A stretch of DNA of 64,000 nt from Channallabes apus (lineage: Eukaryota > Chordata > Actinopteri > Siluriformes > Clariidae), in NCBI GenBank assembly GCA_030522415.1, contig CM060113.1, positions 13,460,065 to 13,524,064 of the forward strand, given 5' to 3'. This document shows, in pieces, positions 32,101-43,999 of this stretch. The position numbers and the translations under genes were made by a program. The notes under the pieces were generated by a model, which was given only the letters and a program-made list of their open reading frames with translations, was not told where the DNA came from and searched no databases. Within the stretch, counting starts at the first letter, position 1. Each line of letters starts with the position of its first letter.

Positions 32101-34023
32101 TTCTCTTCGGCTGAGTTGGGCGCTAAAAGCCAATTAAGCGGCGGCTCCGTGCTGTCAGTGGAGCGTCGGATGTGCTTTTCTCTGACTGCACTGACTTGTT
32201 AACAAACAGGTATCTGAGACAGCTGACTTCTGATGCCCGCTGACCACTGGCTTGTGAAATAGCATCTTTTGTAGCTAAGTACACTATCGATCCCCCACCC
32301 CAACTCCATCATGCCCACTGCCCATCTACACACCAGGCATTACGGTATCCACAGAGGCACCCCCACCCGCTCTCCTATGATGCCAATGAGCTTGTGGCTC
32401 CAACGGAGGTCCATCAGTTCACTTACTGACCAAAAGCTTCCCTGCTGGGCCATTGATTTCTGTTTCAGCACCTTGAAATAAATGTGCATCTTCACATCAC
32501 TGTTTGCTGGGTCATTTTATTGAATAAGGTTTAAAAAAAAAAATCTAAACCACAAATAAATTTGGTTATTGAAAATTTTTAACTGTTTTCTTCTTTTATG
32601 ATTGTACAAAATTTTGCTTTAAAAAAAATCTTTCTCTGTTTTTTTTTAATGCTTTCTGGTCATATGAGTTTGCATATACTTGAATGTACAAGTTAGTCAA
32701 GCTAGGTCGAATCAGGAACAGATGATGTTGATTATGTCATGATTTGTAGTTTTTCCATGGCTTGACTTCAAGGTCAGCATAGGCACATTTGAGTACAAAA
32801 TGTAACTTTTCACAGAAGAAAATCTATTTATTTGCAAATGAACTAATTAAATAAAAAAGTAAAAAAGAAAAAAAATATTTAGGGCTATGGAATGTATTGA
32901 ATGTATTTGCTGGCAAATAATAGGAAGACCTATTTGGTAATTGATTTGTTATGAATGCTGACACTTATTTGCTCTCATAAAATTAAATGCCACACAAATT
33001 ACAGATTACAGATTTCAGTGGGCAATCTCATACAGTTACTTACTCTGGTGTGACTGAACCAGCACTTTTGACTGCAGCTGCCACCTGCTTAATTCACATG
33101 TATTTGTATGTGCACATGTGTGTGTGGGGGGCCCTAGGCTTCCTAACACAGCTGTTGACAGAGCAATCAGCCCTGCTGCGCTTCATTCAACAGCTTAACT
33201 TAATAAGAGGCCTCTTCTCTCATTTTCAGAAGAAGATTTGCGTAGAAAGTTTCTACCTCCATAGACCTGAATCATCGTAACAGCAACACCATAATTTTAA
33301 AAAAATTTATTTTCTTTTACATTTATATTTATGAACCTAAGGTTAATATTAAATATTTTTTAATTAACTAAAATGAATATTTCTTTAAGAAAAGATTTTG
33401 AGGTTTGTTAAATTGAGTTTAAATATGCCTGAGCAGTTTTGACTACATATTGGTGGAGATATGATTTGCACTCTACCACTGCATGTAGAAGTAATCAGAA
33501 TTTTAGTTAATATCGTAATATTAACGCCAGTCATTTCCTCTCTGTTATGCTCAGACTGGCGGGATCCAGAGCTCATGAGGGAGATTGAAGCAGCCACGGG
33601 CGAGGATCTAGGCTCTTCTAAAACATACGGAAAGGGTAAAAAGACTGGGAAAGGAAAGGGAAAGAAAAGAAAACATCCCAACCTCACAGACTTGAAGCAA
33701 ACTGCCAATACTTCTCGCTCAAGACTAGAAAAGAAGGTCTTTAATAAGTAAGCAGACTGTCCATCTGTCCAACTTTTCTGTCATAAGAAAATTTATTTGG
33801 TATTTTAAATTAAATGATCAACTTTTCGTTCCTGATATAAAACAGGAATGAAACACATACAATTATGTGGATTTATTTTGCTCTGATTACTGTTAACCAT
33901 ATTTAAAATTGTTTCCTGTGATTTTGCAGAAGCTCTATGAGACGAATAGCAGAGGTCATGAACAAGATGGACACAAGGAAGCATGAGAAATTTGCCAACC
34001 AATTTAACTATGCATTAAAATAA
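13227..34023 (+). CDS. uvssa: UV-stimulated scaffold protein A (13 coding exons, 724 aa)
   Basis: UVSSA works in transcription-coupled nucleotide excision repair in the nucleus. It joins stalled RNA polymerase II with CSA/CSB, recruits TFIIH and brings USP7 to protect CSB. Coding exons: 13227-13336, 13481-13811, 14636-14756, 14886-15224, 18470-18579, 19618-19746, 27216-27327, 30218-30419, 30679-30816, 31212-31395, 31491-31602, 33555-33747 and 33930-34023. They total 2175 nt and all phases join cleanly across GT-AG introns. Human UVSSA has about 709 aa. Residues 1 to about 150 form the VHS-like domain. About 381-405 is the acidic TFIIH p62-binding segment. About 500-620 is DUF2043 with a C575/C585/C593/H596 zinc-finger pattern, followed by a lysine-rich stretch and the conserved C-terminus [12 protein letters not shown]. 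Transposons and candidate regulatory blocks fill the introns. Confidence 0.95.
13481..13811 (+). CDS. uvssa: uvssa exon, VHS-like core (residues 37-147)
   Basis: The acceptor is CTGTACAG. It holds the most conserved N-terminal blocks, ending in [19 protein letters not shown]. The frame continues open a little past the donor AAG|GTTAAT, but the next exon resumes the family sequence exactly. Confidence 0.95.
13960..14310. mobile_element. Tc1 end relic in uvssa intron
   Basis: The block aacaggtctggcagtaatca...gggggggcaattacctttttt (about 14070-14190) matches the right end of the intact element at 1494-3113 (2812-2915). No transposase remains. Confidence 0.6.
14435..14512 (+). mobile_element. 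SINE 3' tail relic
   Basis: caccctgtccagg...ccgcaaccctgaacaggaaaaagcattatagaacatga matches the 3' part of the SINE at 10193, with a deletion. Confidence 0.55.
14636..14756 (+). CDS. uvssa: uvssa exon, charged coiled-coil (residues 148-188)
   Basis: The acceptor is TTTCCACAG. It encodes [20 protein letters not shown] and an E/K-rich helix, matching the region after the VHS domain. The donor G|GTAGTG is in phase 1. Confidence 0.93.
14886..15224 (+). CDS. uvssa: uvssa exon (residues 188-301)
   Basis: The acceptor is CCCCCCAG. It begins [20 protein letters not shown], continues through a variable acidic EEGEEEKEE stretch and ends before a G|GTTGGT donor in phase 1. Confidence 0.92.
15374..15575. 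mobile_element. Tc1 left-end relic in uvssa intron
   Basis: tttgccctattttcctatt...tgcatatttgtcat...tgcagtttttaaatag...aaagtaattgctc follows the order of the left inverted repeat of the 1494 element, including the inner repeat. Confidence 0.6.
15615..16943. mobile_element. Non-autonomous TA-flanked inverted-repeat transposon (1.33 kb)
   Basis: The ends are perfect inverted repeats starting CAGTGGAACCTCGGATTACG at 15615 and ending at 16943, flanked by TA on both sides. More diverged inner inverted sequence (CTCGTAAACC-type) continues inward. The interior has TG/CA repeats and no transposase. The ends resemble the pogo/Tigger branch of the mariner group, from memory. It is inserted in the uvssa intron between residues 301-coding exons. 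Confidence 0.85.
16420..16455. repeat. (CA)n microsatellite
   Basis: Eighteen CA units inside the non-autonomous transposon, opposite a TG-rich stretch at 16376-16402. Confidence 0.95.
17415..17895. mobile_element. Degenerate MITE with Tc1-like ends
   Basis: The left end CACTGTGCAAAAGTCTTGAGGCACC (17419 on) and the right end GGCTCAGGACTTTTGCACATTGCTC form diverged inverted repeats. No coding interior is left. Confidence 0.65.
18470..18579 (+). CDS. uvssa: uvssa exon (residues 301-337)
   Basis: The acceptor is CTCTTCACAG. It encodes [19 protein letters not shown], the conserved helix before the CSA-interacting region's end. The donor is CAG|GTAGAC in phase 0. Confidence 0.93.
18722..19550. 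mobile_element. Inverted-repeat element with ~80-bp TIRs in uvssa intron
   Basis: 18722-18805 (GTTTTATGCAACCGATGCAGCAAGCTAGTAA..., through the TTACTTGACATT block) is the diverged reverse complement of 19470-19550. The interior of about 650 bp has no open frame of interest. It sits about 70 bp before a uvssa exon. Confidence 0.75.
19618..19746 (+). CDS. uvssa: uvssa exon (residues 338-380)
   Basis: The acceptor is ACTCCAG. It encodes [14 protein letters not shown]... to RQRRV. The donor GTG|GTGAGT is strong, and a 7.5-kb intron follows. Confidence 0.93.
19960..20480. promoter_or_regulatory. Candidate regulatory block, uvssa intron
   Basis: Repeat-free, GC-richer than its flanks, with no coding signature. 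It lies in the 7.5-kb intron between uvssa residues 380 and 381. The function is inferred only from composition. Confidence 0.25.
20695..20800. mobile_element. Possible MITE fragment
   Basis: agggctgcaccatttgataa...aaccacattgcaattattttgac...attgcgatttaaactgcgat resembles the end of a widespread fish DNA transposon. Only one end is seen. Confidence 0.35.
20945..21005. repeat. (ATT/ACT)n trinucleotide repeat
   Basis: An imperfect mix of ATT, ACT and TAC triplets within the large uvssa intron. Confidence 0.8.
21640..22870. promoter_or_regulatory. Candidate conserved non-coding block, uvssa intron
   Basis: More than 1 kb of repeat-free sequence of balanced composition between AT-rich flanks, including homeodomain-type core TTAATTAGA near 22660. 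It looks like developmental enhancer sequence. Open frames on both strands here show no family features. Confidence 0.35.
23500..23780. promoter_or_regulatory. Candidate regulatory block, uvssa intron
   Basis: Balanced-composition island open in several frames on both strands. That pattern is typical of slowly evolving non-coding DNA with few stops, not of a gene. There are no splice-compatible coding signals. Confidence 0.3.
24455..25300. promoter_or_regulatory. Candidate conserved non-coding block, uvssa intron
   Basis: A long repeat-free stretch with GC-rich patches (cggagcggaggagacg near 24965) and several TAAT and GATTA sites. It is one of the strongest enhancer-like intervals by eye. 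Confidence 0.38.
26143..26173. repeat. (TA)n microsatellite
   Basis: About 15 TA units in the large uvssa intron. Confidence 0.95.
27216..27327 (+). CDS. uvssa: uvssa exon, TFIIH p62-binding motif (residues 381-418)
   Basis: The acceptor is CACACCAG. An acidic run ([11 protein letters not shown]) leads into [18 protein letters not shown]. Phe396, Val399 and Lys402 correspond to human F408 and V411 (p62 PH-domain contacts) and K414 (the ubiquitylation site). Confidence 0.95.
27613..27773 (-). mobile_element. 3' end of a LINE (minus strand)
   Basis: On the minus strand it ends CTGTGGCGACCCCTGAAAGG...CAGCCGAAAGACGAAGAAGAAG, a 3' terminus widespread in fish. The coding-strand complement (tcatgtcctctctcactgcatccataaat) belongs to the end of the reverse transcriptase ORF region. 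Only about 160 bp is kept. Its last bases match the tail of the SINE at 43724-43969. Confidence 0.7.
27877..27895. repeat. T19 homopolymer
   Basis: Nineteen T in a row in the intron after uvssa residue 418. Confidence 0.95.
28400..29130. promoter_or_regulatory. Candidate conserved non-coding block, uvssa intron
   Basis: A repeat-free interval dense in homeodomain-type cores (GATTAG, CAAATTAACA, GTTAATGAG, CCATTAGC) and octamer-like AT motifs. It looks like a developmental enhancer for a neighbouring gene, most plausibly nkx1-1. This is inference only. Confidence 0.4.
29763..29775. repeat. C13 homopolymer
   Basis: Thirteen C in a row, unusual in this AT-rich context. Confidence 0.95.
29869..29899. 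repeat. 12-bp perfect inverted repeat, 7-base loop
   Basis: ACTATAGTAAAT (29869-29880) and ATTTACTATAGT (29888-29899) are reverse complements. Confidence 0.85.
30218..30419 (+). CDS. uvssa: uvssa exon, variable linker (residues 418-485)
   Basis: The acceptor is CTTTCAG. It encodes a Ser/Pro-rich, poorly conserved linker, then [16 protein letters not shown], recognisable as the family's DPTSAAAQLR block. The donor AG|GTAATC is in phase 2. Confidence 0.88.
30679..30816 (+). CDS. uvssa: uvssa exon, start of DUF2043 (residues 485-531)
   Basis: The acceptor is TGTTTAAG, the only one that keeps frame with the previous exon. It encodes [21 protein letters not shown], the DUF2043 signature. The donor AA|GTACAG is in phase 2. 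Confidence 0.9.
31212..31395 (+). CDS. uvssa: uvssa exon, DUF2043 and zinc ligands (residues 531-592)
   Basis: The acceptor is TTCTCAG. It encodes [27 protein letters not shown] and LCERQDRVK, including Cys575 and Cys585 of the zinc-finger pattern. The donor is AAG|GTAAGA. Confidence 0.95.
31491..31602 (+). CDS. uvssa: uvssa exon, end of zinc finger (residues 593-630)
   Basis: The acceptor is TTTTTAAAG. It opens with CPFHG (Cys593, His596) and continues [21 protein letters not shown]. The donor is G|GTAGGA. Confidence 0.94.
31850..32490. promoter_or_regulatory. Candidate conserved non-coding block, uvssa intron
   Basis: Over 600 bp of repeat-free, GC-richer sequence, including GCCAATTAAGCGGCGGC near 32130. 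It does not encode uvssa, since the flanking exons join directly. It stands out sharply from the AT-rich 32500-33000 that follows. Confidence 0.38.
33555..33747 (+). CDS. uvssa: uvssa exon, basic region (residues 630-694)
   Basis: The acceptor is TATGCTCAG. It encodes [20 protein letters not shown], then a Lys/Gly-rich stretch that could act as a nuclear localisation signal. The donor AA|GTAAGC is in phase 2. Confidence 0.94.
33930..34023 (+). CDS. uvssa: uvssa last exon (residues 694-724)
   Basis: The acceptor is TTTTGCAG. It encodes [20 protein letters not shown] and ends QFNYALK with TAA at 34021-34023, matching the conserved UVSSA C-terminus. Confidence 0.95.
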
Positions 34024-34118
34024 GATTCAGGATATTTTGCTGGCTAAAAACTATGCTCACAGCTCCACGCAAGTGTCCAAAAATAAGCTGTCTATGGTGC
34101 TATTTTAAAAACTGTGGA

Positions 34119-34551
34119 ATTAAATATTTAATATTTCTTTGTTTCGTGCTGTCATACTGTATAATGTTTGCAATAATGTAATGTTTTATTTCTGTAAAAC
34201 TTTATAATACTTATCCTTAAAATATAAAAGGTTATCCTTAAAACATTTTTTATGCCATGAGATGCATTTCTTATAAACTGGATTTATTGCAGTACCATTT
34301 GTATTTAAAATGGCAGTAATTTGAAGTGATTTTTTTATCTTCAATTTTTATATATATTTATTCCTTTAAATTAGTAATAATAAAAAGACAAACGGTTGTT
34401 TCTTTGACATCTATATTTGTACGAGATTTGTTTTTGATGGTGTTTTTCTGTTGTAGTCAGGTCCTTATAAGCTTATCTCCTGCTATTTTGCGTTCTGACT
34501 GTTTACTCCGGTGCTGGAAGAATCGGTGTCTTGGTTTATTGTGCAAATAAA
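34119..34551 (+). terminator. uvssa: uvssa polyadenylation signals
   Basis: ATTAAA at 34119-34124 and a canonical AATAAA at 34546-34551 follow the stop codon. The distal one gives a 3' UTR of about 550 bases. No transcript evidence is available here. Confidence 0.45.
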
Positions 34552-34559
34552 CTGCATTC

Positions 34560-36290
34560 AGAATAACCAGTCACAATTTCAGAGTAGCGCATTAGAGCTC
34601 ATCTGGGATTTACTTAGGCTGCATCCGTGATTTGTATCTATTAAGGATTCCTGAAAATAGGGCAAAAAAACCCCAAAACATTGATATGACAAAAAGTATA
34701 CTTTTAATATTATACACTGGATTCCTGCCATGTCTTAACCAATACTTTATAATGCTTAATTATATATACAAGTTAATTGGTTAATGTGTTCACGGAATTG
34801 TGAAAATTTAACGGGTTACGTTAATTAAGTTAATAATGTAAGGATGATGTCCAACATAACTACAGCAAATTACATTATTATTATTATTATTATTATTTGC
34901 TACTTTGAAAAGAAGAAAATAAAGCCCAGAATTTAAAAAGCACATTTCCTAATAATCAATTTTCGTATTTGGGCAGTTAGTCGATTGGCATGAAAAACTT
35001 AACTATAACTGTAACTATAACGCTAAACTGTGATTAGAACTCGAATTAGAGAATCGGTGTGTACATTCAAAAATTGCTTTCTTGTAATCTGTAATTATTA
35101 AACAATGTCTAAAGAAGTCCTTTTTCTCAAAGAAAAATATCAATTATAAATCGGAAAAATAAATCAGTAGCTTAAAGTAAAATTAGTATAATCGGTATGC
35201 CGCAGTTACACTTACGTGTTTTTTTTTTTTTAGATCAATTCCAAATGCTGTTTCATATTTAAAATTATTTGGTGTTTAGTTCAGATTTTAAAACGGGTCT
35301 TGGAAGGGTTGAAAACTTCGATAAGATAAACTGTCTGAGGTCTGTCATGACTATGGGATCCAAGCTACAACAACAGACGATACAATCTAAACTACACGAC
35401 GAAACAACACCATCACAAACTTGCAAATCCATCCATGAGCAGAATAAAGCTTGTGGAATCGAAGTAAAAATCAAACACGTTCCGGTATGTTGACCGTCTT
35501 AATAAATCAATTCTGAATTTAAGTTTTTGAATGTAGGTTTTAATAATGTAGAACATATACTATTAATAATATTGTACAGTATTGCATAAGCACATTATAA
35601 AATATTATTAAAAATGATATACAAATGAATGACGGTGAGATTTAAGAATGGAGAACTTGCTTCGGAAAGTCGTATTTAAAAAAACGGTTTTATTTAAATT
35701 ATTTTCAAACCAAACAATGAAATAGCATGTAATTTTCGAAATAAATAACCTAAACATTTAAAAAGTTTAAGATAAACCTTTCACAAATAATTTTCACAAT
35801 TGTTTTCAATATGGTTCGGATACATATCTTTTTTTTTTTTATTATAATTCCCAACTGATTCCATACTATTTTTGCATTTGCATTCAAAATTAGTGCCTAA
35901 CATATATTCATGAGAATATTTACAGTCTGAGCCAGGAAATGCTCACATATAAGTGATTTAAAACCAGGCTAAAAGTAACGAAATAACACTTTCTGGATCA
36001 AATTAAACGGATTAGACACAGGATAACTGTAGCTGTCTCTTGTGCGTCGACGTGTCGTGCGGATTCTTTTCAGGTGTCCCACGCGCCATCGAGCGCATCA
36101 GCAGTTTCTTTTTCGAATTTTAGCAAGTCTTCTCTCATGCATGGAATGCTTTCGAGAAGTTAAGCTAGTAGAAAGTGCCTCGAATGAGAGCTACGCATCC
36201 CTCCGTCATCACAGAATGAAAAGTGCGTTGCTTATGATGTGCCCGTTCTGAGGGGTGTTTGAGAGTTCGGTGTATTTACAGAATAGTGTT
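34560..36290. other. Intergenic interval between the uvssa and nkx1-1 3' ends
   Basis: AT-rich, with an (ATT)n run at 34878-34899. It includes the presumed 3' UTR of nkx1-1. Minus-strand AATAAA candidates are at plus-strand TTTATT 35838-35843 and 35689-35694. No other gene is seen. Confidence 0.6.
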
Positions 36291-36291
36291 C

Positions 36292-39001
<2,710 letters not shown>

Positions 39002-39329
39002 AGCTTCTCCCACTAGAAAACGGATTCGGCTTAAAGCATACCGGGTAAAAAAAAAAAGTGTGTGGCGCGCTAGATTCCTCACACTCTCAGTTCTGTGTGC
39101 ATCGAGATCCTGTTCAGGTCTATGTGTCGAAGTGGACAAATGCCCGCTGGATGTTGATCTCTCTTGCTCTGATGCTTTTTGGGGGGGATTTTAACCACCA
39201 CCCCCTTCTTCAATTCTCCCCCTATTCACGCACTCCCCCCACGTTCCCGCCTGTGCGCCCGTTTGCGCGCTCATCCCTCCCCTCCCCTCACTTCCCCTCC
39301 CATATCCTTCTCTTACCCCATCCGAAACC

Positions 39330-39470
39330 CACGCATAAGCGATACGCCTTATTTATGCATTCATATTCTACGGTGAGCCGTAATTGGCTACAAATTAATC
39401 CCGCGCCTCTAATAGCCTATTATCTCCGTCTGCGGCCGTGAGAAGCGGCGGCGGCGAGCGGCGCCTGAGC
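39330..39470 (-). promoter_or_regulatory. nkx1-1: nkx1-1 promoter
   Basis: On the minus strand a CCAAT box (plus-strand ATTGG 39383-39387) lies about 30 bases upstream of a TATA-like ATAAATAA (39349-39356). A GC-rich CGG-repeat patch (39435-39470) sits behind it. The transcription start would be near 39320, giving a 5' UTR of about 320 bases. Confidence 0.55.
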
Positions 39471-39479
39471 GATGATGTG

Positions 39480-40055
39480 GGCCGTTGATATACGCAGCTG
39501 TCAGCTCACTTTTAACGTTAAGACCATTGGACTGGAAAGTCACTAAATAGGCTTATTTTTTCACCTTCCTTCCTTCCTTCCTTCTCGATCGGGATTGGGA
39601 CAGGATAATAATTGTTCCAAAATACATTTATGAGAAAAAAATACATAGGCTTTAGCAAAAAAATTAGGAATCAAATTAACTAATTAGCATATTCAATTGA
39701 AACAAACGGCACCAACTGAATACCACTCCAAAAATAATAGATTTATAGTTTTTCTTGCAAAGAAAGATTTTAACAGTGTGCTGCAAACTGCAGTTGAATA
39801 TCACTATAACATTGTCTTCCTGAGCGCTTTTAACAGCCTGAAGTTAACTCCTTATTCTTTCGAATAACCAATTATGTAGCCATTAAGTAATTAACAGACA
39901 AATTAAGCTCACAGAAACACAGTTTGTGCAGGTCACCTCTAGAATTGCGCCATCTCCAAATGCAAGTTAAAATATCTCCTTAACTTTCAAACCACAAATT
40001 TACAAAGATTAGTCTAATATGGTAAAAATCGCCATGCAAAGTTGAACAAAATTGG
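39480..40055. other. nkx1-1 upstream flank
   Basis: AT-rich, with a short TTCC tetranucleotide run (39566-39584). No gene on either strand. Confidence 0.5.
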
Positions 40056-40059
40056 ATTT

Positions 40060-40340
40060 CTAGGTCGAGTGGGTGACACATACAAGGTCAGTTCTTTGCA
40101 ATTACCGAGCGCAATGATCCTGTGGGAGAAAGAAATTAAAAGTTGGGCAAAATAATGGGTAAAACAATCAGCTGTAATTTTAGTCCGGAGGAACATGATT
40201 AGCCCATCATGAGCAGAGTCACAGCGCGGGAAGCACCAGCAACAGAAAGCGGCGTCCAAGCTTTAATTCAACACCTATTAGCTCTTAATCAGATCTGCAG
40301 AGCAGTGAGACAACCACTTTAACGGGCTTTTCCCCAATTA
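40060..40340. promoter_or_regulatory. Candidate regulatory island upstream of nkx1-1
   Basis: Repeat-free and GC-richer than its flanks, with CCTATTAGCTCTTAATCAG near 40275. Composition-based inference. Confidence 0.33.
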
Positions 40341-41229
40341 CAATCTATAAACTTTTTCATTATTAGGGCTTTGCTGAAATAGGAGCCAAAAAACAAATAA
40401 CCACACACAGACCGACAAAACATTTTGATATGAATAACAAACAACAAAATTATTGGATTTCATATTGATGTAATTCATCTTTGAATGACAGTAACCATCT
40501 CTGATATCTATGAATAACAAATTCCATTGGCACCAATATAAAAGCATTTTTTAAAATGACATGTTAAATATAATTTTTGCATTATATTCATCAATAGGCA
40601 TTTTACTTATCCTAATTAAGACAGTTTGACTCTCACAATAGCATAATTTAATTGTTTCATTTAGGTTTTTGTTAGTTGGAAAATTTCCCATTGTTTTCCC
40701 CTTTTGAATGCAATTGCAATGGAATTCTAATTTCAGATGCAAATAAACCTCTAGTCGAGGTGACAGTTAAGTAATAAAATGCATGTTTTAATGTTAACCA
40801 GAACACTGACAATTTAAATACAAGCAGAATTATACACCCTTATATGTATATATACTATATATACCCGGACATAATTTGCACTCAACCTTAAACTAAACCT
40901 TAAATCTCCTATTTTTTCTCTAAAATAGTTTTTCAAATGATAACCATAATATAGTTTATTACAAATGATAAACAAGTCATGTGTTCAAAAGAAACCACAT
41001 AGTACCTTAATCCTTAATTGCCCTAATCACACTGACATATGTGAAAACAACCTCAGTAAAATTTGTACGTAAGCTATAAAAACTTACAAATGTCTCTTTA
41101 CACTCTACACAATAGATTTCACACAAACACATAATTCTGGTAAAATAATAAACAGACAAATACAAATAATACAACACAAAGCTGCTTTTGGAAACCTTCT
41201 CTATGTGAACATGGGATACATGGAAGTAC

Positions 41230-42070
41230 TCAGGCTTGGAACTGAGCCAGACTGGAGGACTTGAATCACTAGGGGAGACGTGTCTGTGTCATTAATGAGC
41301 TTAATTAAGGTTAATGTGCTACGCTGAACCCCCCTGATTATTGAATTAATCTGTTCACAGAAATTAATCATAATTACAATCAGAAGCTCAAATATTGTCC
41401 ATCCACAAGAAGTAGTCTCTTCTGCTTCTCAAGACTGGAAAGCTTTAGGTAAACACTCTTATTCTTTATGGCACTGATTAGAATGAAGCAAGAAAAAATG
41501 CCATTAATGCCATCAAACCCATCAGCCATAATCATGAATGGTAGTGGAAGAATCATGTTATTTTTCTATACCTTTTCCAGCATGTGTGAAACAGCAAATG
41601 ACTCTGTCAAGCAGACAGCAGTGAGCTGAAAGCAGTTCTGTGCTCTTTAACGAACACTACCATTCTTTCTTTACTGTAACATCCCCTGTCATTTTACTCT
41701 ATAGATAAAATACTGTGCTTTTAAAGGAGTCTGAGAAAAGACAGCCTTTAGTCAAGGCAGTGGCCACAATCTAACGATTTTAAATGAGCTCAGAGTGGTA
41801 AAAACCTGACAATTCCCCATCATGGTGGCAGATGACGGTTAAAATGACCAGAAATCAATATTCTGACCGGGTGTCTCCTACTGATAAGGGAGGCCAAGAC
41901 AATGTTGACTATTAAACTCGACAGCTTGAGATATTACACTATTAGTTATGCTATTTTTAATAATCTATAATATTTGCGCTATAGTTAATTAATTATAGGG
42001 CTCAGATAATATCTCAAGCTGGGATGAGGTCGGAGGGGTCTATTAAGGCTGGTAATGAGAAAGGAGAAAT
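41230..42070. promoter_or_regulatory. Candidate enhancer cluster with a 15-bp inverted repeat
   Basis: The first part (41270-41400) packs TTAATGAG, TTAATTAAGG, GGTTAATG, GAATTAATC and ATTAATCATAATTAC. The second part (41740-42070) is repeat-free and contains exact arms CAGCTTGAGATATTA (41922-41936) and TAATATCTCAAGCTG (42007-42021) around an AT-rich 70-base centre. No coding features. Confidence 0.4.
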
Positions 42071-42126
42071 CTAATCTAAAGGATGAGGGGGCTGTGAAGG
42101 AACAAATATACAACCAGTGACATCAA

Positions 42127-42134
<8 letters not shown>

Positions 42135-42159
<25 letters not shown>
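42135..42159. repeat. (AG)n microsatellite
   Basis: About 12 AG units followed by an A/G-rich tail to 42180. Confidence 0.95.
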
Positions 42160-42699
42160 AGGAAAGGAGAGAAAAAGAGACAATGCTACCATATATGTAC
42201 AAATAATGAGGACTTTCTGTGTTCAAGGCATTATTTTTTTTACAACTAATATAATATGGAGTTTCCTAAAGGAAAGCAGCCACTGCTGTTTGATGCCAAG
42301 ATGTGCCAGCTGGGGGCATACTTCTCTTTGTTCTAATGTCATCTCATGAAACCCAGTTAACATACCCAGGGGGGTAATTACATTGCATTACACTGTATGA
42401 ATATGGATATACATATGTCTGGGATTACTGACATGATTTTGCCAACAAAACATTTAGAAATCTATTTTTGAAAAATGTGAGAATGGTATGAATTGTTATT
42501 GAATTATCAGGCTTTTACTTTATTCCTAGGAATAGGATCAGTTCTTGGCATAAAAAGTTGTTTGTGGCAAATTTGCAACTTGATTTAAAAAAAACAATTT
42601 ATAGTTATTAAATGATCTATTTCCTGAAGTGTTACATTGACTTCAAAACACACATGAGACTCCCTGCTAGTGGTCAAATGAATATCTTTCTACACTTTA

Positions 42700-43190
42700 A
42701 GCACTAGAGCCTTTATTGAGATGAGAAAAATGTGTGGCCTCAGGGAGATCATTCTGATTACAGTTTGTGGGTCTCGGTTATTGTGTCCGCTTGTGATTAC
42801 AGTGTCGCAGTCAATATGCAATACGGTTATTTGACTCAGTGATAAACATTCCCAGGCATGTGAGGCAAACCGACATCCTGATGACAGGCGGAATTTGTTT
42901 CTAACCAGTGCTGGTTGCTGATTTCTCCGTCTTCTCCACCATTTGTGTGTATTTATGCACAGCGTATGTGGTATCTACAGCTGCACTTGTGGCTTTAAAT
43001 TTTGTCTTGTGCCAGACAGAAGTAGTTTAAATGCATTGGAACCCAGAGACCTATAAGCTTAATTAATAGACAGAATCCATGCAGTAAATCTGCTGACGAA
43101 TCACACTTTTATGGCAAAAGGGTGAGAGGACAGTGCACTGGGGTTCTGGGAAGTTCACATAAGAGCATGATCATCTGATCAATCAGTCAA
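42700..43190. promoter_or_regulatory. Candidate regulatory island
   Basis: Repeat-free, balanced composition, with GATTACAG repeated at 42757 and 42796 and TTAATTAAT near 43060. No coding signal. Confidence 0.33.
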
Positions 43191-43707
43191 TATTCATTTG
43201 GGCCTGCACCATTCAGAGAGAACAATCATGTCACACTACACTAAATTTAAACGTTTCCAAAGATGAAATTGCTCATGCTATTAGGATACACAATAATCAC
43301 CAAATAAGACAACAAATAGCATGACAATATAATAAAATGATGTGGCTATGACCATAGCTAACAGCAATGTAGTGTCTGAAGAACAGTACCACGTTTATAA
43401 AAATTAAGATATTATACAATTTTACTAGAAATGGCAATTTATACAAAACCGGAGTCAGTCTGAAACTAAGTTAGATTTTTAAGAAATTACACATTACATT
43501 TGAAGGGACACATTCAAAGTATGTAATTGGTAACACTTTATTTGAAGGGTACCAACATAGGTCATTATAAGCATCTATCAAGGAGAATTTATCATATATA
43601 TTTCTGTAACAGTCTTTATTTGAAAGAGATAAGAGGAAATCCTCATTGTCACTGGTTTATTTGTCTGTATATTTATCTCAATATTATAACTTTGCTTTTA
43701 CTTATGC
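43190..43707. other. AT-rich interval, nothing recognised
   Basis: No gene and no clear repeat family. taacactttatttgaaggg (43530) and a second tttgaaag (43619) resemble a common fish repeat, but too little remains. Confidence 0.4.
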
Positions 43708-43723
43708 ACATTCATGGCAGTTG

Positions 43724-43969
43724 AAGTGGCACTGGTGGCTCAGTGGTACAGTAGGTGTTTCGCCTGCCATGCGAAAGGCCTGGGTTCGATTCCCAGCCAG
43801 TGCCCAAGCCCCAGCCACTGCATGCTGTGCCGGTCCCAAGCCCGGATAAAATGGGAGGGTTGCATCAGGAAGGGCATCCGACGTAAAACCTGTGCCAATT
43901 TGTAGTGCGGACTGGGTATTCCACTGTGGCGACCCCTTGCCGGGAGCAGCCGAAAGACCAACAACAACG
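43724..43969 (+). mobile_element. tRNA-derived SINE, second family, with 16-bp TSD
   Basis: An exact target duplication ACATTCATGGCAGTTG lies at 43708-43723 and 43970-43985. The head has pol III boxes TGGCTCAGTGG and GGTTCGATTCC. The middle has gtcaggaagggcatcc. The tail GTGGCGACCCC...CAGCCGAAAGACC is shared with the LINE end at 27613-27773. It is intact and probably young. Confidence 0.92.
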
Positions 43970-43999
43970 ACATTCATGGCAGTTGTAGAAAGTACAGTG

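Noticed and set aside
33930..33936. Frameshift in the last uvssa exon
   Set aside because: A first reading seemed to give a stop soon after the acceptor. Re-splitting the codons with the two bases carried from 33746-33747 restores KSSMRRI, so there is no frameshift.
39002..39139. N-terminal extension of nkx1-1
   Set aside because: The frame is open upstream of 39001, but the apparent start at 39139 is TTG and no ATG occurs before 39001, so the extension is 5' UTR.
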